Of a stretch of DNA of 64,000 nt, positions 44,132 to 53,007 are shown piece by piece (within the stretch, counting starts at the first letter, position 1; each line of letters begins with the position of its first letter). The position numbers and the translations under genes were made by a program. Below the pieces are notes generated by a model that worked only from the letters and a program-made list of their open reading frames with translations, had not been told where the DNA came from and did not search any database. The stretch lies in the NCBI GenBank assembly GCA_903913285.1, contig CAIWKO010000020.1, positions 62,001 to 126,000 on the forward strand, in the 5' to 3' direction. The stretch comes from an uncultured Bacteroidales bacterium (GTDB lineage: Bacteria; Bacteroidota; Bacteroidia; Bacteroidales; CAIWKO01).

Positions 44132-46972
44132 TTAATTTGAAAGTGGAAGAACTATGGTAACGGTTAATATATCGGAGCCAGCTGTTTCGATATATATCAT
44201 TTCATCAAACCATGAATTGTCATTGCTGTTGTCACTTTCTTTAATGATCTTTTTATATAGTTCCTGCCTTTCTTTAACGAGTTTTATTTTTCTCTCTTCA
44301 ATTTTTTGACCAAGGATTTTGTTGAAATCATTTAGTTCCAATGCTGTTTTTAGAAAGTCCCTGAATGAAGCATCATCAATGGATTGCGTAGTAGGAGAGG
44401 GCAGTAGAAGTGGTACGGTTTTTTCGTTCAAAACGGAATTGTTAAAACCATTAATACCAATGGAAATTAGTTCCTCCACCACACGTTTTTCTTTTAATCC
44501 TACAGTAAAACGCACAAGGACATTGAATATAAAACAAACGGATTCAGCCTTATCAGAATAGTAATAAGCATTTCTGCCATAAACACCTTTAGAGTAAAAA
44601 AACTCCGATTTAACCATTTCGATAAGCCTTCGTACAAAAGGGTGGCCAATTTCAAGAACAATTGCATCGGGATGTGTTAAACCCACTTCTGTATCAAAAG
44701 TGATTTTTTCGAGTTTGCGTCCATACTTAGGTAATTCGAGCCGGGGATCGTGAATGAAAATATCATGAAAGCCATCTTTACGTGGCTGAATAATACTTTT
44801 GAAAAATGTACTGGTAGATTTTACGAAAATTTCGACATCTTTTTGAGAGCCGACGATAGCAACAGTTTCTGAAATTCGTTTATCGATTTCAGGTAAATCC
44901 ACGTTCAAGCTATCATAGAAACTTTCTTCTTCAATTTTCTTTAGGCGATAATCTTCATCATCGTTGTTTATTGATTTTTTAACTGCCGTTCTGACTTCAT
45001 CGAAACCGATGCCGTCAAATAATGTCGGACCTTGCTGTACCACCGTGTTCTTTTTCCGGACTTTTGACCTTTGTCTGGCTTCCTCCAACACCGATTTAAT
45101 ATAATCCTCGTCGCCGAAATAAGCTGCACTATAACCACGATCCTGCCTGATTCTATTAGCTTTTGTAATCAATAAATCAAGAATATCCTTATCGAGTGTC
45201 TTGTCAAGAACAAATGTTTTGATATAAACTTTTTCTTTCGGCTGACCGATTCTATCGACCCTGCCATTTCGTTGTTCAAGACGGTTGGGGTTCCAAGGTA
45301 ACTCGTAATGAATAATACATGAAGACAGGCGCTGGAGATTTAACCCTTCTGAAATTACGTCTGTAGCAATCAAAATGGCCTTTTTTACCTGCTCGAAATG
45401 AAGAAATATTTCCTGACGTTTTTTCAGACTAAAATCACCATGCATAATTAATACTTCAAAATCATCCTCAGAAAGATTAGCCATGAGATAATCGAGAGTG
45501 TCTTTATATTTTGTAAAAATAATGATTTTGTTATCATATTTAAACAAGTCTGGCAATACTTCTTCTTTTAACTTCTTCAGTTTTATATCGTCGACCGGCT
45601 TTATTGATTTTGCCAGTTTTAATAATTCAGATAGCTTATTTTTTTCATTTTCGTCAAATAGTTCCTTGTCGAGGAGGGCAGATGCAATTTCTTCTGTCAT
45701 TCGATCTTCAAAAAATAAGTCTTGAACTGTGCCCATGTAGATATCCGTTTCAGGTTGTTCTGATTCGGATTTTTTAGTTAGGGAAGCACACCTGTTTTCG
45801 ATAGAACGAACTAATGCATAGGGTGAACTAATGGCTCTTTTTTGAAAGTGAAAGGCTACCCAAGTAGCAATATTGTAAAGTTTTGCAGAATCTTTTGTTT
45901 TAGCTAACAAGTTTTCACCATAATCTAAAACAGCATCATAACATTCCTGCATTTTCTTACTTTTGGTTACGTCAACAAATACTTCGGCAGCATCCCTTTT
46001 GGGGAAGGGGCTTGTTTTGCCTTGTTGTTTGTACCATTCTTCGAGTTTTTTACGGTTACGCTGACAAACATTAAATTTTGCTTCGCCTTTATTTAAGAAA
46101 ATCTGATCGGAAGATTTTGTAACAATTTTTTTATTTAGAATTTCAAGGATACTTGCAAATGAATCAGTATAGCCATTATGGGGAGTTGCTGTTAATAAAA
46201 GTACATTAGGAATTTTAGCACCCAAACTGCTTAATAATTCATAACGTTTCATCTGCTTAACTGAACCTTGGGTTGCATGGGGGCGAGCGCATAGGTGAAC
46301 TTCATCGATAAGCATTAAATCCCAAGGTTGCTCAGATATAAGATGTTTAATCTCTGGCATTTTAGCGTAGTCAACTGAAGCAATAACTATCTGAAAATAT
46401 TGCCAGGGATTGGCCCCGGATGGTAATTGTTTCTCAAACTCCTTGCGAGTGAGAGAGGAGATTATTTTTGAATCAATATGGAAAAAATAGTCCAAACTTT
46501 CCTGCCATTGCTCTTTCAAATTGGCCGGAGTCAAAATGAGGATTCTTTTAATTTTACCTCTTTGAATCAATTCCGAAATAATCAGACCTGCCTCAATTGT
46601 TTTTCCCAGACCAACATCATCAGCAATTAATATACGGGCTTCTGGTTTTTCTAATGCAAGTATCAGAGGAACCAATTGGTAATTATATGGAATAACGGCT
46701 GAGCGCTGTAAGCTGAGAAAGGGGGCTGAACCATGCATTAAATCGAAGCGATAGGCATATTGTAGCATTCGTTGAGCCTGATAATCTCCAACCAGTTCAT
46801 GAGAAATTTTTTCCAACTGAGCTGTCTTTATATTCTCAACATCAAGTAAGAATACTCTTTTGTCATCAAAATCGCCATTGATAGGAGTGGCATATAGTTC
46901 AGTATCACTAAATTCGTCCACTCTCCACAGACGGTTTCGCATTTCGATAATTTGGCCTGGTTTTAAATCCAT
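44132..46972 (-). CDS. SNF2-family helicase (DrmD-like)
   Basis: 946 residues. Walker A/motif I is DDVGLGKTIEAGLIISEL near residue 118-135. LILTPANLKEQWQESL is motif Ia and LMLIDEVHLCARP near 222 is motif II. LLLTATPHNGY is motif III. The second lobe has KAILIATDVISEGLNLQ and ELPWNPNRLEQRNGRVDRIGQ. This is the SNF2/RapA arrangement seen in DrmD of class 1 DISARM. It is the first gene of the 21.7-kb leftward cluster. Upstream 46973-47148 must carry the promoter, though I could not identify a clear TAnnTTTG there. Confidence 0.88.
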   Translation of the reverse strand: MDLKPGQIIEMRNRLWRVDEFSDTELYATPINGDFDDKRVFLLDVENIKTAQLEKISHELVGDYQAQRMLQYAYRFDLMHGSAPFLSLQRSAVIPYNYQLVPLILALEKPEARILIADDVGLGKTIEAGLIISELIQRGKIKRILILTPANLKEQWQESLDYFFHIDSKIISSLTRKEFEKQLPSGANPWQYFQIVIASVDYAKMPEIKHLISEQPWDLMLIDEVHLCARPHATQGSVKQMKRYELLSSLGAKIPNVLLLTATPHNGYTDSFASILEILNKKIVTKSSDQIFLNKGEAKFNVCQRNRKKLEEWYKQQGKTSPFPKRDAAEVFVDVTKSKKMQECYDAVLDYGENLLAKTKDSAKLYNIATWVAFHFQKRAISSPYALVRSIENRCASLTKKSESEQPETDIYMGTVQDLFFEDRMTEEIASALLDKELFDENEKNKLSELLKLAKSIKPVDDIKLKKLKEEVLPDLFKYDNKIIIFTKYKDTLDYLMANLSEDDFEVLIMHGDFSLKKRQEIFLHFEQVKKAILIATDVISEGLNLQRLSSCIIHYELPWNPNRLEQRNGRVDRIGQPKEKVYIKTFVLDKTLDKDILDLLITKANRIRQDRGYSAAYFGDEDYIKSVLEEARQRSKVRKKNTVVQQGPTLFDGIGFDEVRTAVKKSINNDDEDYRLKKIEEESFYDSLNVDLPEIDKRISETVAIVGSQKDVEIFVKSTSTFFKSIIQPRKDGFHDIFIHDPRLELPKYGRKLEKITFDTEVGLTHPDAIVLEIGHPFVRRLIEMVKSEFFYSKGVYGRNAYYYSDKAESVCFIFNVLVRFTVGLKEKRVVEELISIGINGFNNSVLNEKTVPLLLPSPTTQSIDDASFRDFLKTALELNDFNKILGQKIEERKIKLVKERQELYKKIIKESDNSNDNSWFDEMIYIETAGSDILTVTIVLPLSN

Positions 46973-47148
46973 AAAATGCTGGGAACAATGAAATATATTT
47001 GACTACAAAAAACGAATTTTGATTGTTATATAATTGAAAATATTTAACTAAGCCAAATGGACAGAAGTCAAAAAATGATTTAGAAAAAAGTTTCGATTAC
47101 AAAGAACAAATATAGAATAAAAGAAAGAAAGAAGAGGGTAAAAAAAGA

Positions 47149-47182
47149 AAAAACTGTAAACATCATAATGTTTACAGTTTTT
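47149..47182 (-). terminator. Strong terminator after the VirE_N/DUF3987 gene
   Basis: AAAAACTGTAAACAT (47149-47163) and ATGTTTACAGTTTTT (47168-47182) pair perfectly over 15 bp around CATA. It begins 18 bases past the stop of the 47200-49422 gene and separates the integration module from the defence cluster. Confidence 0.92.
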
Positions 47183-47199
47183 CAAATAAAGAGTGAGTT

Positions 47200-49422
47200 T
47201 TATTTTTTTATATAAAAACCGTATTGCGGTTGGGAAAGGTGGTTTTTTAAAAGTTCTTTGAGGAGGTTATCGACGGAACGGGTTGAGAGATTATAATTTT
47301 TACCAAACTCAATTGCATCGGACCTTTTAAATTCAGAGGGCAAAGCATTAAAGAATTTGAGTTTGTTATCGCCTGAACGAAATGTTGAAATGGTGTTTTG
47401 CTTCGGCAAATTGTGAAACATGAGCAAACTATGCTCCAGATAGACTGATGCCAGACGCAAAGCAATATCAAAATCATTGTTATAGCAAACAATATCAGCG
47501 GAGTAATCAAGATTTTGGAATTTGCGTAATACTGTTAAAATTATTGCTATACGGTAAAGAATAAGGCCTAGACGTTTTACAATACTACCAGCATCTTCAC
47601 CAACAAAAGCACTGACATGGTTAAGCCAAAGGTTACAATTTGTATCTAAGTTATCCCATTGTACTTCGGATAGATTTACGAAAGTTGGGGACTGGTTGAG
47701 GAACAAAACCAAATTATAGACTTCCTCGGATAACCTTTTGAAGTAATCCGTATGATTGATACTATTTTTGAAAGGAGAAACACTGCGCCAATTTTGTTCG
47801 ACTTTAAAAGCATAAAAAATGAAGCGACTGAATAAGCCATCTTCAGCAGAAGCAATCAGACCTGTTACCTGATTGGGAGTGCCCGACAACGCCACAGACA
47901 AACGTGGTTCTTTTACTTCGATATATTCGTTGTTGGTTTTCTTAGAACTGGAGATATGCTCATGATGAAAAGCTTTGCGCAGCATATCGGAATAGCTACC
48001 CCATTCCCGTTTCAGTACGTTACCCATAGTGTCAGCTTCAGTTTCGCAAATGATACCTTCGCCTTGGTTTTGTTCGAGGTGGGAGAGGATTTTTGCATAG
48101 CTGGAATTTGCCGGAATGAAAACTACTTTGAATGGCGGTTGTTGGGGAGGAGTATCGGCCGATTCATTTTTTTTCTTCATACGTTGGCGAGTTTTGTACT
48201 CATTCATTTCGACATCGTACCTCTGTTGTTCCTCTTTACTTGACCTAAGAATTTCTTCGTGGTGTTTGTCGGCAAGAGCCTTTGCATGTTTGAGCACACC
48301 TTTTCCACTGGCAGCAGGAGCAATGATGAATGAAAAAAGATTAGGATAAACAGTTTGCTGGGAATAAATGCCACGGACATTAGGCATACAACCACCGAGA
48401 ATGCACAGCGCCCCCGTTAGAAAAACATCACGCTCACGTTTGTCGGAAAATGCCAAAGCACCTGATTTTAAAAGCTCGGGCAATAGGTCGTAAATTTCAT
48501 CAGGAATAAAAGGAGTGTTTTTCAAGTAGTCTTCTTCGACGATTTCGGTGGCAGGAGTTTGAACATTTTCGTTAGTTTGCACTTTTGCAGACTTTGCAAA
48601 GTTTGCAAACTCGGCAAAGTGGTGGTTGTACGCACTCTTGACGGAAGCACGAATTTCATTTTCGGATAAATCAAAATTGGTGGTAATGAAATCGAGAGCA
48701 GTGGCTTCGGGTATGCCTTTGCGATTGCAATTAGATGCCAGTAAATAAACAAAGTTATTTCTATTACCTTCAATATACTGCTCCTTTTGTTCGGTGAAAT
48801 GTATGCATTCCTCAAACAATTTCTGGTAGTCAACGTTTTTTAAAGGTTTTTGTTTTACAGCAGCTTTTGTGTTTTGTTGTACGTCAAATTTGGTATTTTG
48901 AGTATTAACAAACGTATCAGAGTCGTAGGAAATAAAACATAGACGAGTAATGTCTTTGCATTTAGCATCAGAAATAATATTCAATTTTTGTTCGTAATAC
49001 TCCTGTACTTGTTTGTAGACAGTAGAATGTTGTTCCGTGCCTGTGCTGATTTGAATAAATACTTTGATGCCGTTGCCGCTTGGACTGCGGAAACAGGCAA
49101 AAGTATAGGGGATTTGAGAGATTGCTTTGAAAGCAGTTTCGAGTTGAAGGGGGGTAAGTTTGTCGAAATCTAAATGAACGAATCCGCTGTAATGGTCAAG
49201 AAGATCGGCTTTACGGCCACCTTTAAAAGTAGCTGATGGAGTGAAAGCCGGAAGTTGTTTTTTATACTGTTCGGCTTTTGCAGTTTCGTCGGAGGCAATC
49301 AAGGAACGGAGATGCTCGATCTCCGTCCTGTATTTGCCTTGCAGAATGTCATTAATGATCACCGATAAAGGTTTGTTTTCGACCGGCTGATTAAATCCTG
49401 AAAAGATAGTTACTTCATTCAT
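47200..49422 (-). CDS. VirE_N / DUF3987 primase-helicase-like protein
   Basis: 740 residues. The N-terminal 170 match the VirE N-terminal (BT4734-like) domain: HYSGFVHLDFDKLTPLQLETAFKAI and FACFRSPSGNGIKVFIQIS. A linker (ENVQTPATEIVEEDYLKNTPFIPDEIYDLLPELL) leads to DUF3987, a RecA-fold domain with a modified P-loop (APAASGKGVLKHAK) and the segment GEGIICETEADTMGN. Such proteins sit next to integrases in Bacteroidota mobile elements and are thought to act in element replication or priming. It is 3 bases below the HTH gene and followed by a strong terminator. Confidence 0.85.
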   Translation of the reverse strand: MNEVTIFSGFNQPVENKPLSVIINDILQGKYRTEIEHLRSLIASDETAKAEQYKKQLPAFTPSATFKGGRKADLLDHYSGFVHLDFDKLTPLQLETAFKAISQIPYTFACFRSPSGNGIKVFIQISTGTEQHSTVYKQVQEYYEQKLNIISDAKCKDITRLCFISYDSDTFVNTQNTKFDVQQNTKAAVKQKPLKNVDYQKLFEECIHFTEQKEQYIEGNRNNFVYLLASNCNRKGIPEATALDFITTNFDLSENEIRASVKSAYNHHFAEFANFAKSAKVQTNENVQTPATEIVEEDYLKNTPFIPDEIYDLLPELLKSGALAFSDKRERDVFLTGALCILGGCMPNVRGIYSQQTVYPNLFSFIIAPAASGKGVLKHAKALADKHHEEILRSSKEEQQRYDVEMNEYKTRQRMKKKNESADTPPQQPPFKVVFIPANSSYAKILSHLEQNQGEGIICETEADTMGNVLKREWGSYSDMLRKAFHHEHISSSKKTNNEYIEVKEPRLSVALSGTPNQVTGLIASAEDGLFSRFIFYAFKVEQNWRSVSPFKNSINHTDYFKRLSEEVYNLVLFLNQSPTFVNLSEVQWDNLDTNCNLWLNHVSAFVGEDAGSIVKRLGLILYRIAIILTVLRKFQNLDYSADIVCYNNDFDIALRLASVYLEHSLLMFHNLPKQNTISTFRSGDNKLKFFNALPSEFKRSDAIEFGKNYNLSTRSVDNLLKELLKNHLSQPQYGFYIKK

Positions 49423-49425
49423 AAA

Positions 49426-49704
49426 TCAAGATTTTGCAGGTTTGTGATGTTTTTCAAGCATTTGCAGAATGTCTGCCAAACGGTAGTACATCTTGCCACC
49501 AACCTGAGAAAAAGCAATGATACCGGATGTGCGCCATTCTAATGCTGTGCGTTTGCTGATATTCATGACCTGAATAAATTCTTGGTTGTCGAAGAAAACC
49601 TCTTCGGGTGAGTTACGTTGCTTTTTTTCAAGCATTCTCTTTACAACATCAAGATTTTGTTGAACGCTTTCGAGAGATTCTCTGCATTTACTACATTCGT
49701 TCAT
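49426..49704 (-). CDS. Helix-turn-helix DNA-binding protein, MerR/HTH_17 type
   Basis: 92 residues. A coiled N-terminus (CRESLESVQQNLDVVKRMLEKK) is followed by an HTH: FIQVMNISKRTALEWRTSGIIAFSQVGGKMYYRLADI, the excisionase-like HTH_17 fold. It is paired with the next HTH gene (2 bases apart) and upstream of the DUF3987 gene. Likely regulates or assists excision. Confidence 0.82.
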   Translation of the reverse strand: MNECSKCRESLESVQQNLDVVKRMLEKKQRNSPEEVFFDNQEFIQVMNISKRTALEWRTSGIIAFSQVGGKMYYRLADILQMLEKHHKPAKS

Positions 49705-49706
49705 GA

Positions 49707-50000
49707 TTACCTCCTTCTGTTTTGAAGTACATAATCCGTTGCTTGTTTTTCGATATCATCAGAAGTAGTCTGGCGATTTTGTTGCAACCAGCCATCCAAT
49801 TCATGACGATTGAAGTATAATTTTTTACCTTGGGGACAGAAATGTGGTATCTGTTTCCGGCTGGTAAGTTTGTACAAGTGGCTTTCACTAATGTCGAGGT
49901 ACTGGCAAGCCTCAGAGAAATTCAGTACATCCTTTTTGAGCAAATTTTGCTCTGTAATGAGTGCTTTCAACTCACTAAGCTGTTTTAAAATTTCGTCCAT
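49707..50000 (-). CDS. Helix-turn-helix DNA-binding protein, excisionase-like
   Basis: 97 residues: an N-terminal helix, then LNFSEACQYLDISESHLYKLTSRKQIPHFCPQGKKLYFNRHELDGWL, a textbook HTH_17/excisionase sequence. Paralogous in fold to the 49426-49704 protein. Two dyad symmetric sites at 50029-50064 lie just above its start and may be its operator. Confidence 0.85.
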   Translation of the reverse strand: MDEILKQLSELKALITEQNLLKKDVLNFSEACQYLDISESHLYKLTSRKQIPHFCPQGKKLYFNRHELDGWLQQNRQTTSDDIEKQATDYVLQNRRR

Positions 50001-50028
50001 TTCGACTTAATTTTGAAATTAAAAAATG

Positions 50029-50064
50029 GACTCTTGCGCAAAAGTCATCATCGAGTGTCGATGA
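50029..50064. promoter_or_regulatory. Two adjacent dyads above the HTH operon
   Basis: GACT-C-TTGCGCAA-A-AGTC (50029-50046) is palindromic but for one base pair. TCATCGA-GTG-TCGATGA (50048-50064) is a perfect 7-bp dyad. They sit 29 bases above the ATG of the 49707-50000 gene. Operator function is inferred from position. Confidence 0.5.
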
Positions 50065-50103
50065 CATTACAAAGGTCGGAAGAAAGGAAAACAGGAGGAA
50101 AAA

Positions 50104-50198
50104 ACAGTATTTTGATAAAGGAAGTATTGTATTAAATAATAGGTACTTATGGAAGTGATACGGTATTTTGGTGAAGTACTTTAAATGGAAAATACTGT
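50104..50198. repeat. Separated inverted repeat below the 50200-51327 gene
   Basis: ACAGTATTTT (50104-50113) and AAAATACTGT (50189-50198) are inverted 75 bases apart. A related ACGGTATTTTG lies between them (50159-50169). Possible protein-binding sites; too far apart for an ordinary terminator. Confidence 0.4.
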
Positions 50199-50199
50199 A

Positions 50200-51327
50200 T
50201 TATTTACAAGCCTGCAAAGTATCGAGCCAATAGTATTTATCAGAAACGGATTGAACAATCGAAGGTGTACATTTACTGAATTGTTGTGTTGTACTGACAT
50301 TATATCGGATATCAAGATATTGTCTGTATTCAGCATCTCTAAATTTACTTAAATGTTTAATGTTTTTTTCTCTAAAGTAATTTTTCCGAATGAGTAATTT
50401 ATAAATGGCAGCAAATTCTTTTTTCTTTGTGTGAATATCCTTAAAGTTGTAATCAAGATCAATAAAATCGTAGTTGTATAAATATTCTTCAAGTTTTGAA
50501 AAAAGTTCAGGTTTTATAACATCATCATAAGTTAATTTGCCTTTATAACCAGATCGGAAATCATTCTTTTTAGGAATGAAAGCTGGTTTGTCCGGAATTT
50601 CTGATTTTTTATTTTTAGTATCAGTTTCGGTAGTTTTCGAATTAGTTTGGTTTTTATCCTTTAGTGATAAGAACTGAGAAATAGCATAAGCAAAAGAATC
50701 GGGAATTAATTTATTTGAAGAAAAATCTGTATCCAGAATACTGATTATTTCTGTGGCAGCTAACGATTCTGAACCGATATAATAAGGAAAAGAAGATTTT
50801 ATTTCTTCATAAATTCTGAAAAGAGAAATTTTCAAGGCATTCAAAACGTATATGCTGAGTTTGTCAGTATAAGATTTTTGTGCAACTTGGTTAATAGTGT
50901 ATTCAAGATTATTTAATAAGCTCACAACTTGAAATTCTGAATCTATTGGCGTTGCACATTTTTTAGTATTGTTAGTGATGGCTGCAAGTATACGGACTCT
51001 TTCATTTATTATCAAATACATGTAAAATTCAGAAGCTTTGTTATAGAATGTAGGAATTGCCAGAGAATTGAAATCAGTTTGTAACTCTGCAAACTTTGCA
51101 AGATTTGCAATAATTTCTGTATTTGGTAAATGCTCAAGCTTTAAAACTATTGAGTAATTCCGTAATGAAGTTATCAATGCTTTGAAAAACTTTTCAGGAA
51201 TATCTTTGTTGGTTCTAACCTGATTGTTTAGAATGTCACGAAATTTAGTTTCGGCATTGTTTTCCGGTATCCATGGAGCAAGTTCCCCAAAAAGGATGTT
51301 ATCGAAAATTAAAGGTTTAACTATCAT
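50200..51327 (-). CDS. Unknown protein coupled to the integrase
   Basis: 375 residues. Its ATG overlaps the integrase stop (ATGA arrangement, 51324-51327), so the two are translated together. The sequence is mostly helical, with a Lys/Thr-rich linker (SKTTETDTKNKKSEIPDK, about 233-250) between two domains. No motif is recognised. Proteins at this position beside Bacteroidota integrases are usually unannotated element genes. Confidence 0.65.
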   Translation of the reverse strand: MIVKPLIFDNILFGELAPWIPENNAETKFRDILNNQVRTNKDIPEKFFKALITSLRNYSIVLKLEHLPNTEIIANLAKFAELQTDFNSLAIPTFYNKASEFYMYLIINERVRILAAITNNTKKCATPIDSEFQVVSLLNNLEYTINQVAQKSYTDKLSIYVLNALKISLFRIYEEIKSSFPYYIGSESLAATEIISILDTDFSSNKLIPDSFAYAISQFLSLKDKNQTNSKTTETDTKNKKSEIPDKPAFIPKKNDFRSGYKGKLTYDDVIKPELFSKLEEYLYNYDFIDLDYNFKDIHTKKKEFAAIYKLLIRKNYFREKNIKHLSKFRDAEYRQYLDIRYNVSTTQQFSKCTPSIVQSVSDKYYWLDTLQACK

Positions 51328-52430
51328 AACTCTAATTTTATTCTGTTTGCAGCTTCTTTTTTACGTTCATCAATGATTTTACCATAAATCTGAGTCGTTT
51401 TGAGGTCCTTATGGCCCAATAATTTTGATACTGTATAAATATCAGTACCCAAAGTTAGTTGTAAAGTTGCATATGTATGACGCGCACAGTGAAAAGTTAT
51501 TGTTTTTGTTATGCCGGCTTTCTGAATCCATTGTTGTAATTTGACATTATGCCAGGCACTGTACTTTAAACCAACAAAAACACGTTCGTCTTCTTTGGTG
51601 CGTTCACCTAGTAAATGAAAAGCCTGTTCTGAAATTGGTAATGTTTCGGCACCTTTGGTTTTCTTTTGAACGAAACGGATATAATGGCCGATTTCATTTG
51701 AAAACTGAACTTCTGACCAAAGCAGTTTTTGAATATCAGACCAACGCAAGCCAGTTAAAGCACTAAATATAAAAGCACGTTTTAGAATAGGAATTTCGCA
51801 TTCATACTTAACAATGGCTTGAAGTTCATCGAGGGTTAAAAATTCGCGTTCAGGATCACCGGGTTTTATACCTTCGGTTTCTTCGGTTGGGTTATGTTGA
51901 ATGATTCTTTCTTTATAAGCCTGTTTGAGAGCCGCACGAACTTTATTATAATATGATGATGCAGAGTTTTGAGAAAGGTGTTTGTTAGCAGGAGTTAAGG
52001 CTTCATTGAGAAAGTAATATTTTAAATCATCTAGCCAACGTTTATCAATCTGGGCAAAGGTTATATCAAATTTGACAAATTTACGCAGATGCTTTAACGT
52101 GCTGTCCCAATTGCCATAGTTACCATCACTGCCTTTGCGTTTCTCTGCAAGGTATTCAACGTACCGAAGAAAACTGCCTTTTATTTTGCTTTGGTCCTGA
52201 AAACCGTAAATACCGTTTTGAATTTCCAAATGTCGTTTTGATCGGATCGCTTCAGCTAAACCAAGGATCTTTTTATTATTATCTTTCTGCTCTTTTGTGA
52301 GCTTTCCTTTTTGAGGATCGGGGATGAGGTAGAGCTGCAAGTATTCATAATTGCGTTTACCTTGATGATAGTAATCAAGATACAAACTTACCTTATTGCC
52401 TTTTTGGCGTTGACGAAGAATTACGTTCAT
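51324..52430 (-). CDS. Tyrosine recombinase (site-specific integrase)
   Basis: 368 residues. An N-terminal arm-binding beta domain (LYLDYYHQGKRNYEYLQLYL) is followed by a SAM-like core-binding domain (about 85-185) and the catalytic domain. Catalytic residues are R229 (ALTGLRWSD), H314 and R317 (HCARHTYAT), H340 (LLGHKDL) and nucleophile Y349 (TTQIYGKI). This is the Bacteroidota phage-integrase type that inserts islands at gene 3' ends. It lies 0.6 kb from the mnmE att site, the normal place for the element's own integrase. Confidence 0.95.
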   Translation of the reverse strand: MNVILRQRQKGNKVSLYLDYYHQGKRNYEYLQLYLIPDPQKGKLTKEQKDNNKKILGLAEAIRSKRHLEIQNGIYGFQDQSKIKGSFLRYVEYLAEKRKGSDGNYGNWDSTLKHLRKFVKFDITFAQIDKRWLDDLKYYFLNEALTPANKHLSQNSASSYYNKVRAALKQAYKERIIQHNPTEETEGIKPGDPEREFLTLDELQAIVKYECEIPILKRAFIFSALTGLRWSDIQKLLWSEVQFSNEIGHYIRFVQKKTKGAETLPISEQAFHLLGERTKEDERVFVGLKYSAWHNVKLQQWIQKAGITKTITFHCARHTYATLQLTLGTDIYTVSKLLGHKDLKTTQIYGKIIDERKKEAANRIKLEL

Positions 52431-52436
52431 ATGCTA

Positions 52437-52790
52437 TTATATAAAGAGTTTATCTATTTCATTTCTTTTTACAATGACTCTGCGGCCAAGTTTACCAACC
52501 TTCAAAGCACCTTTTGAGATCATTCTTTGTAATGTTCTCCGGCTTGCACCCAATAATGCAGCAGCTTCATCAACACTTAAGAATTGCTTTTGCTGAAGGG
52601 TTGTATCGAAAGTTTGTGTTACGGGTTGGCTTTGTTCATGTTGAAATGTCTGAATAGTTTCATCCCGTTTCAATTGTTTATAATGTCTGCTATTGCATGT
52701 ATGCGAACAGTAGCGAGTGTAGAGAGTTTTAGCGACAAATTCAATACCGCAAAACTCACAATTTTTTTTAAGATTTAGGTTGCTGCTCAT
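52437..52790 (-). CDS. Excisionase-like HTH protein with N-terminal zinc finger
   Basis: 117 residues from the Met at 52790 (MSSNLNLKKN); the earlier Met at 52799 would overlap the first of a set of phased repeats. Residues 10-40 have a treble-clef-like set CEFCGIEF, RYCSHTC. The C-terminal half is an excisionase HTH: LSVDEAAALLGASRRTLQRMISKGALKVGKLGRRVIV. It is 6 bases upstream of the integrase. Likely the directionality factor and regulator of the integrase gene. Confidence 0.85.
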   Translation of the reverse strand: MSSNLNLKKNCEFCGIEFVAKTLYTRYCSHTCNSRHYKQLKRDETIQTFQHEQSQPVTQTFDTTLQQKQFLSVDEAAALLGASRRTLQRMISKGALKVGKLGRRVIVKRNEIDKLFI

Positions 52791-52793
52791 GTG

Positions 52794-52853
52794 TGTCAAT
52801 TTATGTCTATATGTGACTGAAAGTGTCTTAATGTGTCACAAAGTGACATCATC
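52794..52853. repeat. Six TGWC repeats at exact 10-bp spacing
   Basis: TGTC or TGAC begins at 52794, 52804, 52814, 52824, 52834 and 52844. A perfect dyad TGTCAC-AAA-GTGACA occupies 52834-52848. The array lies directly above the excisionase-like gene. Such helically phased direct repeats are typical of cooperative Xis-type or repressor binding. Confidence 0.7.
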
Positions 52854-52861
52854 TCACCAAT

Positions 52862-52942
52862 TTGTTGCCCGGCAACTAAAAAAGTTGTCTTAGGCAACAA
52901 TTAGGCAACAAATATAAACAAAAAAGAGCAAATAGGCAACAA
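52862..52942. repeat. Repeated GGCAACAA motifs next to the att site
   Basis: TAGGCAACAA occurs at 52891-52900, 52902-52911 and 52933-52942, with an inverted TTGTTGCC at 52862-52869. They lie 70-150 bases from the att core at 53012, the right distance for integrase arm-type sites. Confidence 0.6.
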
Positions 52943-53007
52943 AAAAAAGAAAATAAATTACAAAATTATCAACAATAACAGACAGTTGGAAGAAAAGAGA
53001 AAACAAA

